Shown: positions 26,946-37,100 of the stretch, one piece after another
How the letters are laid out: each line of letters opens with the position of its first letter
Numbering within the stretch: the first letter of the stretch is position 1
Assembly: GCF_022024035.1 (NCBI RefSeq)
Contig: NZ_CP091787.1
Location: 3,070,001 to 3,134,000 of the forward strand
Source of the DNA: Prevotella sp. E13-17
GTDB taxonomy: Bacteria; Bacteroidota; Bacteroidia; Bacteroidales; Bacteroidaceae
Direction: 5' to 3'
Length of the DNA: 64,000 nucleotides
Notes under the pieces: generated by a model
What the model saw: only the letters and a program-made list of their open reading frames with translations
Told to the model about the DNA's origin: nothing
Database searches by the model: none
Translations under genes and position numbers: made by a program

Positions 26946-29900
26946 TTACTTCACAACAGCTTTTTGCCCATTCTTGATGTAAACACCCTTGGTGGCGTTC
27001 TCCACGCGACGGCCTTGCAGATCGTAGTAGTTCTCGTTGCTCAGTTGCTTGTCAACAGACTTGATGCCTGTCACCTCACCACCTTTGAGACGAATCAGGA
27101 AGCGGCCGTTCAGTGTGCCGGCTTCAGCCTGGAAGGAATAGCCAGCCTCGCCCAACAGAACCTCTTCGCCTGTCAGCAGGTCAATGATGTAAACCTCAGC
27201 ATCGGCCTTGGTGTCCAGGTTGATGGTGTAGGTATCAGCCTTTGTCACCTTCATGCCCAGGGCAACCTCACAATTGTTCAGCGGACGTTCGTTGATGGCG
27301 TAGTTCAAACCATCCTCGATGGTGTAGAGCAGTATGCCGTTTGCGTTGCCGTCCATGAACTTCGAAGCATCTTTGTCCATCTCATAGGTCAGCAGAGCTC
27401 CCTCGTTGATGACGAAGCGCGTCTCGTCACTCTGGTTCTCGCCCTCAATGGTCAGGTTGAAGATGCTACGCTGAGCGGTCATCTCGCTCTGGCGAGAGCT
27501 TGGGAAGTAGTTAACATCATCCTTGGCCTGTGGTGTCAGCTGACGACCCTCGCGCAGGAAGGTGATGCTAGCCTGGTCAAGTGGACGTTGCATGAAGAAA
27601 GCCTCACCAGGAGCCAGGATGTACTTATCGTCAACAGGAGAGTAAGCCTTGTATCTGTAACCATTCTCCCATATGGTGATAGGAGCGGTGCAGTCGATGG
27701 CACGTGTGTCGAAGTAGCAGGGGTATGGGTTACCGATGAAGTTCCAGTTGCGGTTCTGTGGGAACTCGCTCAGGTTCTCCTCCAGGTCAACCTCTACGGT
27801 GCCCGTGCGGAACATGTTGTTCTTGTTCACGCTTTGCTGAGCCTGTACGTCGAACTCAATGTCGTAGTTGGTGTTCTGATACTGACTACCATCTTCCTCG
27901 GTGATGGTCTCAGTGGTGTGAGCACCCTGCCAGATATAACCCTTGCCAGCTTCGAGAATGTCGTCGCCAGTCATGTTGTACCAGGTCTCGTCCATCTTTC
28001 CGTCGGCACGCTTCTTCACATCGTAGCCACGAACCACGAACTGCGTGTTGTTCACATTCACGATGTCGCTCACCTTCACGTCGAACGGCAGTGCAATGAA
28101 ATTCCACTCGTCAGCTCTCAGGTGCAGCTTCAGCGTGTTGTTGTCCGTGCGAATCTTACCGTTAGCCATCAGTGTGGCGAAGCGGCTGTAGGTGTCGCTG
28201 TTGCTCTCGCGCTTGTAGAAGTAGTCCCAGTACATGGAGAACTCCTTGGCAGAAAGCGTTGCATTACCCGTTACGGTAACGGCTGCGTAGCGATAGCGAT
28301 CCTCAGACCAGTAATTGTCACCACGATCCATCTTGGTCAGCTCTACGTTGGGCTTGTAGCTGAAGCTTACGGTGTCTGGCCATAACAGACGGTAGGTGTC
28401 GCTGATGATGATGTTCTCAGGCATGATGTTCAGTCCGTAGATATTGGGTGCGAATTTACTCCACCTGTCGGTCTGCTTATAAGATGCCAGTGAGAGTTCT
28501 GGTACATAGAGTGAGCACTGTGACTCCTTTCCACCCATGATGTCATTATCGTTGGCGTATGGAGGAGCAATAGCCTTCACCGTGATGCTAGTTAGGTTGT
28601 CGCAATCTCTGAATGGATAGAATACGCTGTTCACAGAGCTGGGCAGAGTCACTGCCGTCAGACTATCACAGTTACCGAAGGCATTGCTTTGAATGATGCT
28701 CAGTCCTTCGGGCAGTTCTATGTTCTTCAGTCCGCTGTTATAGAATGCGTCAAAACCAATCTTCTTGATAGTTGAAGGCAGCGTGACGCTCTTCAGTGCG
28801 GTACAACCCTCGAAGGTCTCGCTTTGGATTTCAGTCAGTCCATCGCCGAAGTTTACTTCTTCCAGTTCGAAGTTATTGTTGAATGCACTATAGCCTAAGT
28901 TGGTCAGAGTGCTTGGCAGAGTCACCTTCTTTAGTTTGCTGCCGTTACGATATCCTATAGAATGGCCTTGCTCGTCATAGTAATAATCCCAGTTGGTATT
29001 AGCTTGATAAGCGTAGTTGCCGATAGATGTTACACCCTCGGGAACAATCACCTCAGTAAACTGTGAGCAACCATAGAACGCATAATTGTCGATTGTCTTC
29101 AAGGTTGCAGGCAGTGCGACATCCTTCAGATTCTTACAATTGTAGAATGCGCGATAACCGATGGTTTCCAGATTTGCAGGGAGTACGACGCTGGTGAGCC
29201 CGGTGCGATCTCTGAATATCTCACGTGGAAGATTCTTCAGGTTGATACCGTTCATGTCGATTTCCTGCAGGTTGGTCAACTGGTTCTTGATCTTGTCCAT
29301 ATCAGTATCGTCCACAGGACCGCTGATGCGCAATCCCTGAACATCGGTGAAGTTATTGATGCGCTGCAGAACCTCATCGCCCAAAGTACCTGGGTCGCCG
29401 ATGGTGATGGTCAGGTAAACCATCTGCAATTGTGCGGCGTGCCATGCAATCTGCTCCTGCAGGATAGCGATGTCTTCAGCCTTGTAAGTACCAGCACCAA
29501 TGCCAGTCTGTACCTCGGTGATGAAGGTATTGGCTGCTTGCAACTTGGCGGCATCAATAAATTGGTTCTCCTGTCCTGCTGTAGCAAGATCTGTGAGTTG
29601 TTTCTCTATTACTGTATAAGCAGCATCCAGATTCTGCAGAGCCTTGGTGTCGGTCTTCAATGCCTTGATATAGGCCTTTGCCTGGTCGACATCCAGTTCT
29701 TCGGCTGCAGCAATAGCCTTTGCCTCGGTCAGTGCTGTTGCCAGTGCCTCCTTGCCATCTACCTTTTCGTGCTTCAATGCTGCAATGGCATCCTCGGTCA
29801 AGGTAATCTGGGCATTAAGGCGTTCTGCCACTTCCTCTGGAGTAGGATCGTCGTAGGTTACAGCAAACCTGTAGAAGCGGAACTGATCGCTTGTAGTATT

Positions 29901-32213
29901 GGTGATAGTCAACTCGTTAGCCTCACCTGTCCAACAGTTATTCTCAATGGTACCTTCACTTGCCTGTCCACGAACATACGAACTCTCACCATCGCTGGTG
30001 AAGAACTGAATGCGTACCATTGGGAGCTCTGATACGAAGGTCATAGAGTTCTTGCTATTTAGACGCATGTTGCTATAGTAACTGGAAGGAGTGTATCCTT
30101 CATTCTGATGGAAGGTCAGTTTCACCTTATTATAATATATAGTGTCGCCTTCGTTGTAATAATATGAGTAACCATTGCTTGGAATGTCGTATACCTCAAC
30201 AATATACATGAAGTTGGCCTTTACGTTCTCTACCACTGCGTTCAGAGTCTCGATTGCAGCAAGTTTGGCTTCTGCGTCCTCGCTCTCTAAAACGGTGTTG
30301 GCTTCAGCAATGGCTGCAGTAATCAACTGCTTGCCCTTGTCCTTAATCTGATCGTCTTGCAGCAACAGACCTGCAGAAGCGATGGCTTGGCTCAGCGCAT
30401 CTCCTGCCTTCTCGGCATCCATGCCCCAATAGTAAAGTTTGAAGTTGCTCCATGCGGCAAATCCGGAATTCTCATTGCTGGTGGAACCCTTCACACCCAG
30501 TTTAATGTCGGCACCTTCTGCTACGTAAGTATAGACCGCGTTGTGGTACATGTCACGGTTGAACACACTCCATGCACCATAATACCATGAAGGATAGCGG
30601 AAGCAACCATCATTGGAACAATAGTTGAAGTTCTCAAATCCAAGGCCGCTATTCTCCCATTCGTAATAGGTTTCCTCGGGAATACCTTCATCGAAGATGT
30701 TCTTCAGGGCAGAAGTGCTATTGTTCAGATACAGATATACAGGCACGTCGCGCTTGTTCTGTATGAAGTAAGCGTCACCTCCCTCGTAATTCTGATAGTA
30801 GCCCTGTGCCTGTACCTCATAGATACCTGCGGCAGGAGCCTTGATGGTTTGGTAAACATCAAAGTCGTTATACTCTACATAGGCTACGCGGTTCTCGAAT
30901 CTTGCGCCAGTGTAGGTCCAACCGTTGCTATAATTCATGAAGTTAGGATTGGTGAGCAACACCGTCTTGTTGTATTCGGGTGTAGCATAGCTACCGTTCA
31001 GAACCTGTGCTGTAATATCCTCAAACGATGTCACACCATCGTACCAATAATAGTGTACTCCCTCTATATCGTCAATGTCGGAAGTCTGATTGCCATTGCC
31101 ATCATTTAATATGATGTTTACCTTGTCGGTATAGATGGGCATATACCAGAATATGGTACCATTGATGGTATCCTTCTTTTCCATTTGCTTTCCTGGCCAA
31201 TCGCTAACTGAGGCACCTCCCCATGTATATAGGTAAGGTGCGATTGCGCAATCCACGTAAACCATTACCGAGTCGGTCGGTTGTGGATCGGGATCTTCAG
31301 GATTTGGATCGTCTATTCCGCCAGACTCTGAACCACTGATGCGTATGTACCAGTTTTTCCCGATTTCATCGCCACCGTCCCATGCTACCATGATAGTAAA
31401 CACGCGATAAGATGTGTCTTCGATATTAACAACGAAATTTCCATCCAGATCCGTTGTTATCCATTCTGGAAAACCATCTTGAGAAGCTAATTCCCCATAG
31501 CCTACCCAATATGTAGCGTCTTCAGTTACAGGACAGAACTTGAATTTCCATTCATCTTCAACATCAGCCTTGCTTAAGTCCACGGTAATCATGTAGGACT
31601 TGTCTGCTTCTATGGCGGAGAAAGATTCTGCTTGGGTGCTCCATTCATTGTGGCTTCCTGCAAGCATAACACCCTTAATGACGGTGTCGTTAACTTCTAT
31701 GGTTCCCTCCTGTCCGTTCTGTTCCTCATTCAGACTCATCTTGCCATTCAGAGCAACGAGAAAACCACTTGATTGCATCTCAGGCTTGCTCTCTTTGTAA
31801 TTTATCAGTTTACCATAAGCAATGACTTCATCGCCTACTTTGACTTCGTAATCTTTGGTAAGCTTTTCACCGTTGAAACCTTTGATGCGATAGAGCGTGA
31901 GGGTGTATGCCTCACCTGTCTCACTATCTGTTTCAGTTAGTTCAACAGTCATGTTTCCGTAAGTGGCGACGTCGAATTCTAGAATATTAGATATGACACC
32001 TCTTACCAGATATTCACTTTCTGTTGCTGTTTGACCAGTCTCTTGACAAACTTGAACAGCCTCCTTTACACTTAGAGCCTTTGCATAAACGTCTCTATAA
32101 GTGAAACTCTCTCCTTCGGAACTACCCATTATTGATGTAATTCCCTGTACTCCAGCCACAACTATCGCTGAGGCCAATAAGAGCACCGTCAAAAATAGAT
32201 ACTTCTTTTTCAT
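26946..32213 (-). CDS. Giant secreted BspA-like leucine-rich repeat protein with carbohydrate-binding-like domains
   Basis: 1755 residues. Signal peptide, then an OB-fold-like domain (about 45-160, YLVRGVISNILEFD to VGDEVIAYGKLINY), a SusE/F-like beta domain (about 170-300), and a CBM26-like module (about 315-400, VYVDCAIAPYLYTWGG). A further beta-rich domain, FIVAR-like helical segments (about 615-690 and 830-960) and BspA-type leucine-rich repeats follow (about 980-1240; LKDVALPATLKTIDNYAFYG pattern). The end, YYDLQGRRVENATKGVYIKNGQK, is the C-terminal tail common in Prevotella secreted proteins. Starch- or glycan-binding on the surface is a reasonable inference. First gene of the three-gene unit, with its own promoter. 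Confidence 0.85.
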   Translation of the reverse strand: MKKKYLFLTVLLLASAIVVAGVQGITSIMGSSEGESFTYRDVYAKALSVKEAVQVCQETGQTATESEYLVRGVISNILEFDVATYGNMTVELTETDSETGEAYTLTLYRIKGFNGEKLTKDYEVKVGDEVIAYGKLINYKESKPEMQSSGFLVALNGKMSLNEEQNGQEGTIEVNDTVIKGVMLAGSHNEWSTQAESFSAIEADKSYMITVDLSKADVEDEWKFKFCPVTEDATYWVGYGELASQDGFPEWITTDLDGNFVVNIEDTSYRVFTIMVAWDGGDEIGKNWYIRISGSESGGIDDPNPEDPDPQPTDSVMVYVDCAIAPYLYTWGGASVSDWPGKQMEKKDTINGTIFWYMPIYTDKVNIILNDGNGNQTSDIDDIEGVHYYWYDGVTSFEDITAQVLNGSYATPEYNKTVLLTNPNFMNYSNGWTYTGARFENRVAYVEYNDFDVYQTIKAPAAGIYEVQAQGYYQNYEGGDAYFIQNKRDVPVYLYLNNSTSALKNIFDEGIPEETYYEWENSGLGFENFNYCSNDGCFRYPSWYYGAWSVFNRDMYHNAVYTYVAEGADIKLGVKGSTSNENSGFAAWSNFKLYYWGMDAEKAGDALSQAIASAGLLLQDDQIKDKGKQLITAAIAEANTVLESEDAEAKLAAIETLNAVVENVKANFMYIVEVYDIPSNGYSYYYNEGDTIYYNKVKLTFHQNEGYTPSSYYSNMRLNSKNSMTFVSELPMVRIQFFTSDGESSYVRGQASEGTIENNCWTGEANELTITNTTSDQFRFYRFAVTYDDPTPEEVAERLNAQITLTEDAIAALKHEKVDGKEALATALTEAKAIAAAEELDVDQAKAYIKALKTDTKALQNLDAAYTVIEKQLTDLATAGQENQFIDAAKLQAANTFITEVQTGIGAGTYKAEDIAILQEQIAWHAAQLQMVYLTITIGDPGTLGDEVLQRINNFTDVQGLRISGPVDDTDMDKIKNQLTNLQEIDMNGINLKNLPREIFRDRTGLTSVVLPANLETIGYRAFYNCKNLKDVALPATLKTIDNYAFYGCSQFTEVIVPEGVTSIGNYAYQANTNWDYYYDEQGHSIGYRNGSKLKKVTLPSTLTNLGYSAFNNNFELEEVNFGDGLTEIQSETFEGCTALKSVTLPSTIKKIGFDAFYNSGLKNIELPEGLSIIQSNAFGNCDSLTAVTLPSSVNSVFYPFRDCDNLTSITVKAIAPPYANDNDIMGGKESQCSLYVPELSLASYKQTDRWSKFAPNIYGLNIMPENIIISDTYRLLWPDTVSFSYKPNVELTKMDRGDNYWSEDRYRYAAVTVTGNATLSAKEFSMYWDYFYKRESNSDTYSRFATLMANGKIRTDNNTLKLHLRADEWNFIALPFDVKVSDIVNVNNTQFVVRGYDVKKRADGKMDETWYNMTGDDILEAGKGYIWQGAHTTETITEEDGSQYQNTNYDIEFDVQAQQSVNKNNMFRTGTVEVDLEENLSEFPQNRNWNFIGNPYPCYFDTRAIDCTAPITIWENGYRYKAYSPVDDKYILAPGEAFFMQRPLDQASITFLREGRQLTPQAKDDVNYFPSSRQSEMTAQRSIFNLTIEGENQSDETRFVINEGALLTYEMDKDASKFMDGNANGILLYTIEDGLNYAINERPLNNCEVALGMKVTKADTYTINLDTKADAEVYIIDLLTGEEVLLGEAGYSFQAEAGTLNGRFLIRLKGGEVTGIKSVDKQLSNENYYDLQGRRVENATKGVYIKNGQKAVVK

Positions 32214-32329
32214 AATCCAAGGTTTTTAGTATTAATATATAATCGATTATCTCTAGATTTTCTCGATGTGGAGGGCTTTTCCCCAAAAAGGCTTATTCTA
32301 CCCCTCAATAACTAGTAAGTAGGTGTTGG

Positions 32330-32337
32330 CAAAGATA
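32330..32337 (-). promoter_or_regulatory. -7 promoter box of the giant-protein cluster
   Basis: Reads TATCTTTG on the minus strand, a full TAnnTTTG match, about 117 bp before the 1755-residue protein. The long leader leaves room for control of the whole three-gene unit. Confidence 0.6.
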
Positions 32338-32468
32338 GGGAATTATTTCCAATTGGCAATGGAAAAATTTAATTTTCTTTAGATTTTAACAAAAATAGTT
32401 TAATAAGTGTAAAACGGATAATCAAAAGTATAACTATCATATTGACAATCAGACAGTTAATAATCACA

Positions 32469-32527
32469 AAAAGCAGTACTTTTCGCATGGAAAAGTACTG
32501 CTTTTTGGTGTGAAAAGTACTGCTTTC
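32469..32527. repeat. 22-bp-periodic palindrome array B, short part
   Basis: Three 15-base units centred at 32476, 32498 and 32520: AAAAG-CAGTA-CTTTT, AAAAG-TACTG-CTTTT and AAAAG-TACTG-CTTTC. The second is the exact reverse complement of the first. The 7-base spacer after the first unit is CGCATGG, identical to that in array A after its first unit. Confidence 0.85.
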
Positions 32528-32563
32528 AGCGGATGTAAGCTTTCGTTCCTTTTTCGGAGTCTA

Positions 32564-32785
32564 TTACCAAGCCTTGACGATGCTGTTCTGCTTCTCGGTC
32601 ATGTGGTCCATCACCTCGTAGTAGTCTTGTAGATAGAGTGTGCCTGGAAGTCGCTCGGGTCCCTTGATGGAGCCCGTGACGTAGTCGGCCTGATGGCCCC
32701 ATCCGGTGATAAAGCCACCAACAATTGAGAGAAAAACCAAATTATATTTGAGTTTTTCCGAGATGCAGCCTAACTTCGACTTCGT
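32564..32785 (-). pseudogene. C-terminal fragment of an unidentified gene
   Basis: A 73-codon open stretch ending in a proper stop, with no usable start. The last 50 codons look like real protein (GFITGWGHQADYVTGSIKG and, later, LYLQDYYEVMDHMTEKQN), whereas the upstream part is low-complexity. I do not recognise the family. It sits between the two parts of array B and is probably the remnant of a gene otherwise deleted. The surrounding 968-bp gap holds otherwise only repeats. Confidence 0.5.
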
Positions 32786-32887
32786 CTAAGCTAGTGCAAA
32801 AGAGGGTGCAAACAAAACACCAAAACAGCCAGAATTACCACGCCATTTTAGGCAAGCAAAGATGCAAGAGTTGAGGTATTGAAAATG

Positions 32888-33165
32888 ACCTAGCCCCTGG
32901 AGCGGCAGAATCCAGCCCCTGGATGAACCAGTTCTAGGGGCTAGATCAGTCCGTTCTAGGGGCTAGATTCCACTCATCCAGGGGCTAGATCCAAACCAAA
33001 AGCGTTACTTTTGCGAGCTAAAAGTATAGCTTTTACCCACGAAGAGTAAAAGTCTAGCTCGGTAAAAGTGCCCGACTTAGGATGTCATAGTGGTGCTTTT
33101 AAGGGGTCATAGCAGTGCTTTCAGAGGGTCATAGCCATTGAGACCAACGGCCAGAGGGGGCTAAG
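32888..33165. repeat. 22-bp-periodic palindrome array B, long part
   Basis: Units centred every 22 bp from 32895 to 33159. The first five have 13-base cores (CCTAG-CCC-CTGGA, TCCAG-CCC-CTGGA, TCTAG-GGG-CTAGA twice, TCCAG-GGG-CTAGA). The register continues with AAAAG-CGTTA-CTTTT (33005) and AAAAG-TATAG-CTTTT (33027), two weak units, then CATAG-TGGTG-CTTTT, CATAG-CAGTG-CTTTC and a third CATAG copy with GTCATAG at exact 22-bp steps (33084, 33106, 33128), and a degenerate AGGGGGCTAAG. The array ends just before the stop codon of the kinase-like gene. Confidence 0.85.
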
Positions 33166-33181
33166 AGCGGCGCTATGATCA

Positions 33182-33817
33182 TTAGATATACTGCAATATC
33201 AGGTCCACAATCTCGGCCTCGGTCTTGCCGTCGGCAGAGATCACGAGCTGATAGTTACGCGTATCATAGCGCGACGTCTTCGTGTACTTGTTCACGTAGT
33301 TCTCGCGCATCTTGTCCACACGCTCGATGGTAGCGCGAGCCTCCTTCTCAGTCATGTTCTGTTTGCGCATGACGCGCTCCACCCTATACGGCATAGACGC
33401 CTGGATGAGGATGCTCAGGTGGTTGGGATGATCGCGAAGCACATGGAAGCCCGTACGTCCGGCAATGACACAAGAGCCACGCTGCGACAGACTCTGCAGT
33501 ATCAGCGTCTCCTTCTTATACACATCATCGGTGGTCAACGAGTCAGGTTCGTCGCCCCGTTGCGGAAGGAAGTAGTTGGAGTTCATGCCCGGTCCCAACT
33601 TCAGAATGCGCTCCACCTCAGCCCAGAAGCTATGCTCACGTCCCTTCAGATGTTCAATCTCGTCGGCACTGAGGTTGAACAGCTTCTGCAACTCATGAAT
33701 GAGCGCCTTGTCATAGAAAGGCACGCCCAACTTCTCTGCCAGCAGCCGACCCACGGTGCGTCCGCCACTGCCCAGTTCACGATTAATCGTGATAACAAAA
33801 TCCTCGTTCTTCTTCAT
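33182..33817 (-). CDS. Cytidylate kinase-like family protein
   Basis: 211 residues from the ATG giving MKKNEDFVITINRELGSGG. The GSGGRTVG loop and the downstream AGRTG, RVERVMRKQ and the final helical segment match the cytidylate kinase-like family (PF13189 type), a P-loop group related to Cmk but of uncertain substrate. A longer frame reaches upstream to 34081, but its extra part is a translation of array C and is rejected; an ATG at 33850 is a possible alternative start. Cytoplasmic. The gene is flanked on both sides by 22-bp-periodic arrays (B downstream, C upstream), which is unusual. Confidence 0.83.
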   Translation of the reverse strand: MKKNEDFVITINRELGSGGRTVGRLLAEKLGVPFYDKALIHELQKLFNLSADEIEHLKGREHSFWAEVERILKLGPGMNSNYFLPQRGDEPDSLTTDDVYKKETLILQSLSQRGSCVIAGRTGFHVLRDHPNHLSILIQASMPYRVERVMRKQNMTEKEARATIERVDKMRENYVNKYTKTSRYDTRNYQLVISADGKTEAEIVDLILQYI

Positions 33818-33892
33818 ACTTATTAGATTGGTAGTTTTCACATTTTTCATTATGTCATCATGTGGCTTCCCACATTTCTTGCGGTAAATATA

Positions 33893-33900
33893 CAAAGATT
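33893..33900 (-). promoter_or_regulatory. Possible -7 box of the cytidylate kinase-like gene
   Basis: Reads AATCTTTG on the minus strand, one mismatch from TAnnTTTG, between array C and the start codon. Confidence 0.4.
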
Positions 33901-33949
33901 TTCCGAAAGCACCATCACAATCCCTCCACTTTAACACATCCACGCCCCC

Positions 33950-34036
33950 TTCCCAGCACCATCGCTCCCCCTTCCCAGCGCCATCGCTCCCCCTTCCCAG
34001 CGCCCCCACCACCACTCCCGGCGCGTCTCCGCCGGG
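33950..34036. repeat. 22-bp-periodic palindrome array C
   Basis: GC-rich. TTCCCAGC starts at 33950, 33972 and 33994, exactly 22 bp apart. Palindromes AGCACCATCGCT and AGCGCCATCGCT are centred at 33960.5 and 33982.5; a degenerate unit follows at 34004.5 and a perfect CCCGGCG-CGTCTC-CGCCGGG at 34026.5, all in the same register. A second CTCCGCCGGG follows at 20 bp. Confidence 0.7.
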
Positions 34037-34057
34037 AAAAATGCATCTCCGCCGGGG

Positions 34058-34098
34058 CAAAAAAAAAGAGTACGCGCACACACGTACGCGTACTCTTT
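34058..34098 (-). terminator. secDF terminator
   Basis: On the minus strand, AAAGAGTACGCG and CGCGTACTCTTT form a 12-bp stem with a 10-base loop, followed by a long T run. It lies just after the secDF stop codon. Confidence 0.9.
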
Positions 34099-34122
34099 AT
34101 ATAATATACAGAGCGCTAATGC

Positions 34123-37100
34123 TTACTCAGCAGCAACGGCAGTCTCTTCCTCCTTGCGGTCCTTCTTGCTCATGGTGAGATAAGCAGTAGGAGCAGCGAT
34201 GAAGATAGAAGACAGCGTGCCAAATACAACACCGAGAATCATAGCAAACGAGAACGAACGGATGCTGTCGCCACCCAAGAAGAAGATGGTGAGCAGTACG
34301 ATCAAGGTCGTCACAGAGGTGTTGATAGTACGAGCCAAGGTCTGGTTCAGAGAATCGTTGAACAAGGTCTTGCGATCGCGCTTAGCATAGAGCTGCATGT
34401 TCTCACGGATACGGTCGAACACCACCACCTTATCGTTGATAGAGTAACCGATCACCGTCAGGATAGCACCAATGAAGGTCTGGTCAACCTCGAGAGACCA
34501 GGGCACGATGTGGTGCAACAGTGAATAGAAGCCGATAACAACCAGTGCATCGAGAGCCAGAGCAACGATAGAACCTACAGAGAAGGCTACGTTGCGGAAA
34601 CGCAACAGGATGTAGAGGAAGATGGCAATCAAAGCCAGAGCCACACTGATAACGGCACCCTGAGTGATGGTCTTTGCAACAGAAGGACCTACCTTTGAAG
34701 ACTCGATGATAGAACCGCCCTTACGATCGTCGGGGTTCTTGAAGGCTGCAACACTCTCCTGAGAGATGAGGCCTGCGCCCTTCAGTGTCTCATAGAGGAT
34801 ATTCTCTGCCTGATCGTCGATGGTAGGATCGTTAGAGGTGATATTCCAGTTGGTAGAGATACGCACGGTCTTCTCTGAAGAAGCACCCAGAGCGATCACG
34901 CTGGTGTAAGCCACCTTACCCTCTTCCTCAGTGAACACATTGCTAACGATCGAACGAACCTCCTCAACAGGTACTTCCTTGTCGAGCACAACCACATAGT
35001 TGCGACCACCAGTGAAGTCGATACTCTGGTCGAGACCACGCATAAAGAAGCTGCCGATGAAGACGAGTGCAGCAACACCCCAAATAGCATAAGAAGTCTT
35101 GAACTTACCCATGAAGTTGACGTGCGTGTTCTGCATCATGTTCTTAGAGAACGGTGTGGTGAAGGTGAGGTTCTGCCACTTGTCTTTCTTCATCTGATGG
35201 TCGTAAACCAGACGGGTCATAAATACGGCAGTGAAGAACGATACGCAGATACCGATAATCAGAGTCGTTGCGAAGCCACGGATAGGACCTGTACCGAATA
35301 CGTAGAGGATGATACCAGTGATCAACGAAGTCAAGTTAGAGTCGAAGATAGCTGAGAATGCGTTAGAATAACCGAGGTTCAGGGCCTCCTTGATATTCAG
35401 ACCGCGACGCAACTCTTCTTTGGTGCGCTCATAAATCAGCACATTAGCATCGACGGCAGTACCCAACGTGAGCACGATACCTGCGATACCAGGCATGGTC
35501 AGCGCTGCCTGGAACGAAGACAGGATGCCCAGCGTGAAGAACAAGTTGAACAACAGAGCCATGTTGGCCAGCATACCAGGAATCCAGTTGTAGAGGACAA
35601 CCATGACGCACATCAACAGGATGAAAGCTACAACAAACGAGATAGCACCCTGCTGGATAGACTGTGCACCCAGTGTAGGACCAACCACCTGCTCCTGAAC
35701 GATACGAGTAGGTGCAGGCATCTTACCAGAGTTCAGTGTGTTGGCCAAGTCCTTGGTCTCAGTCTGTGTGAAGTTACCAGAAATCTGCGAGTTACCACCA
35801 GTAATCTCGTCGTTCACACGTGGAGCGCTGTAAACCACGTTATCCAGAACGATAGCGATGGCGCGCTTGATATTGGTCTTGGTGAGGTTAGCCCAGATGC
35901 GGGTACCCTCAGTGTTCATCTGCATTGAAACGATAGGCTCGGGAGTGCCCATGCCCTGAGAATAGTCGTCCTTGGCAGAGGTGATCACGTCGCCAGAAAG
36001 AGGAGCCTTGCCTGAAGGATCGCTCACCTTGATAGCGTAGAGCTGGAAATAGTTGCCCTTCAAGGTGCCAAGGCGCTCGCCTTTTGCACTCCACAAGAGC
36101 TTCACGTCTGCGGGCAGGTCTTTCTTAGCAATATCTGAGTAGATGACGGCATTGACAGCTGCGGTATCCAGTTCGTTGACATCACCCAGCATAGCCAGAC
36201 CAGCACGCTCGGTGTGGAGGTAGTAGAACAGAGGATTCTGCTTCTTCGCCTTCTCAATAGCCTCACTGTTGCCGGCTGTGTCCTTGCCACCAGCCAACTT
36301 AGCTGCCAGATCGTTCTGGACTGCTGCAGTGTCGCCCTCAGCAGCCTCAGCAACCTCGGCTACGGTGGTGTCGGCAACCTCGCCAGCCTTCTGGCTCAGC
36401 TCTGCAGCATAGTCAGAGTTCAACTTTGACAGGGCAGGAAGGATTTCCTGGGCATTGTAGGTCTCCCAGAACTCCAAATTGGCGCTACCCTGCAACAGCT
36501 TACGAACACGCTCGGGCTCCTTCACACCAGGCATCTCGACCATGATACGGCTCTGGCCTTCCAGCTTCTGGATGTTGGGCTGAACCACGCCGAACTTATC
36601 GACACGAGTGCGAACGACGGTCTCGGCATTGTCGATAGCCGACTGAACCTCGGCACGGATGGCTGCAACGACCTCAGCGTTGGTACTGCGGGTTGACACC
36701 TTGTCGCGCATCTGCTGGGTGGCGAAGATAGCAGCCATGGGGCGCGTCTCGTTCTGCTCCCACATACGGGCAAAGATTGAAACGAAGTCGCCCTGAGTCT
36801 TCTTCTCTTCCTCACGAGCCAGATTTAACACTTTGCGGAAACCTGCATCGGTCTTATGGTCTGCCAACATGTCAACGATGTCGGGGACTGAGACTTCGAG
36901 AACCACGTTCATACCGCCTTTCAGGTCAAGACCCAGGCCGATTTCCATCTCACGACACTCTTTGAGGTTGTAGGCCCAGAGCCAAACGTTTGAATTCTCG
37001 ACCGAATCAAGGTACTCCAGACTAGCCTTCTCACCCTGCTGAGCAGCAATCTCAGCAGCCTTGTTCTCGTGATAGCGAGTGACAAACGAGAAGGAAAGAT

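Noticed and set aside
33818..34081. N-terminal extension of the cytidylate kinase-like protein
   Set aside because: The added residues are a translation of array C and its flanks (Gly/Arg/Cys-rich, no family similarity), and a promoter-like box lies inside. Start placed at 33817.
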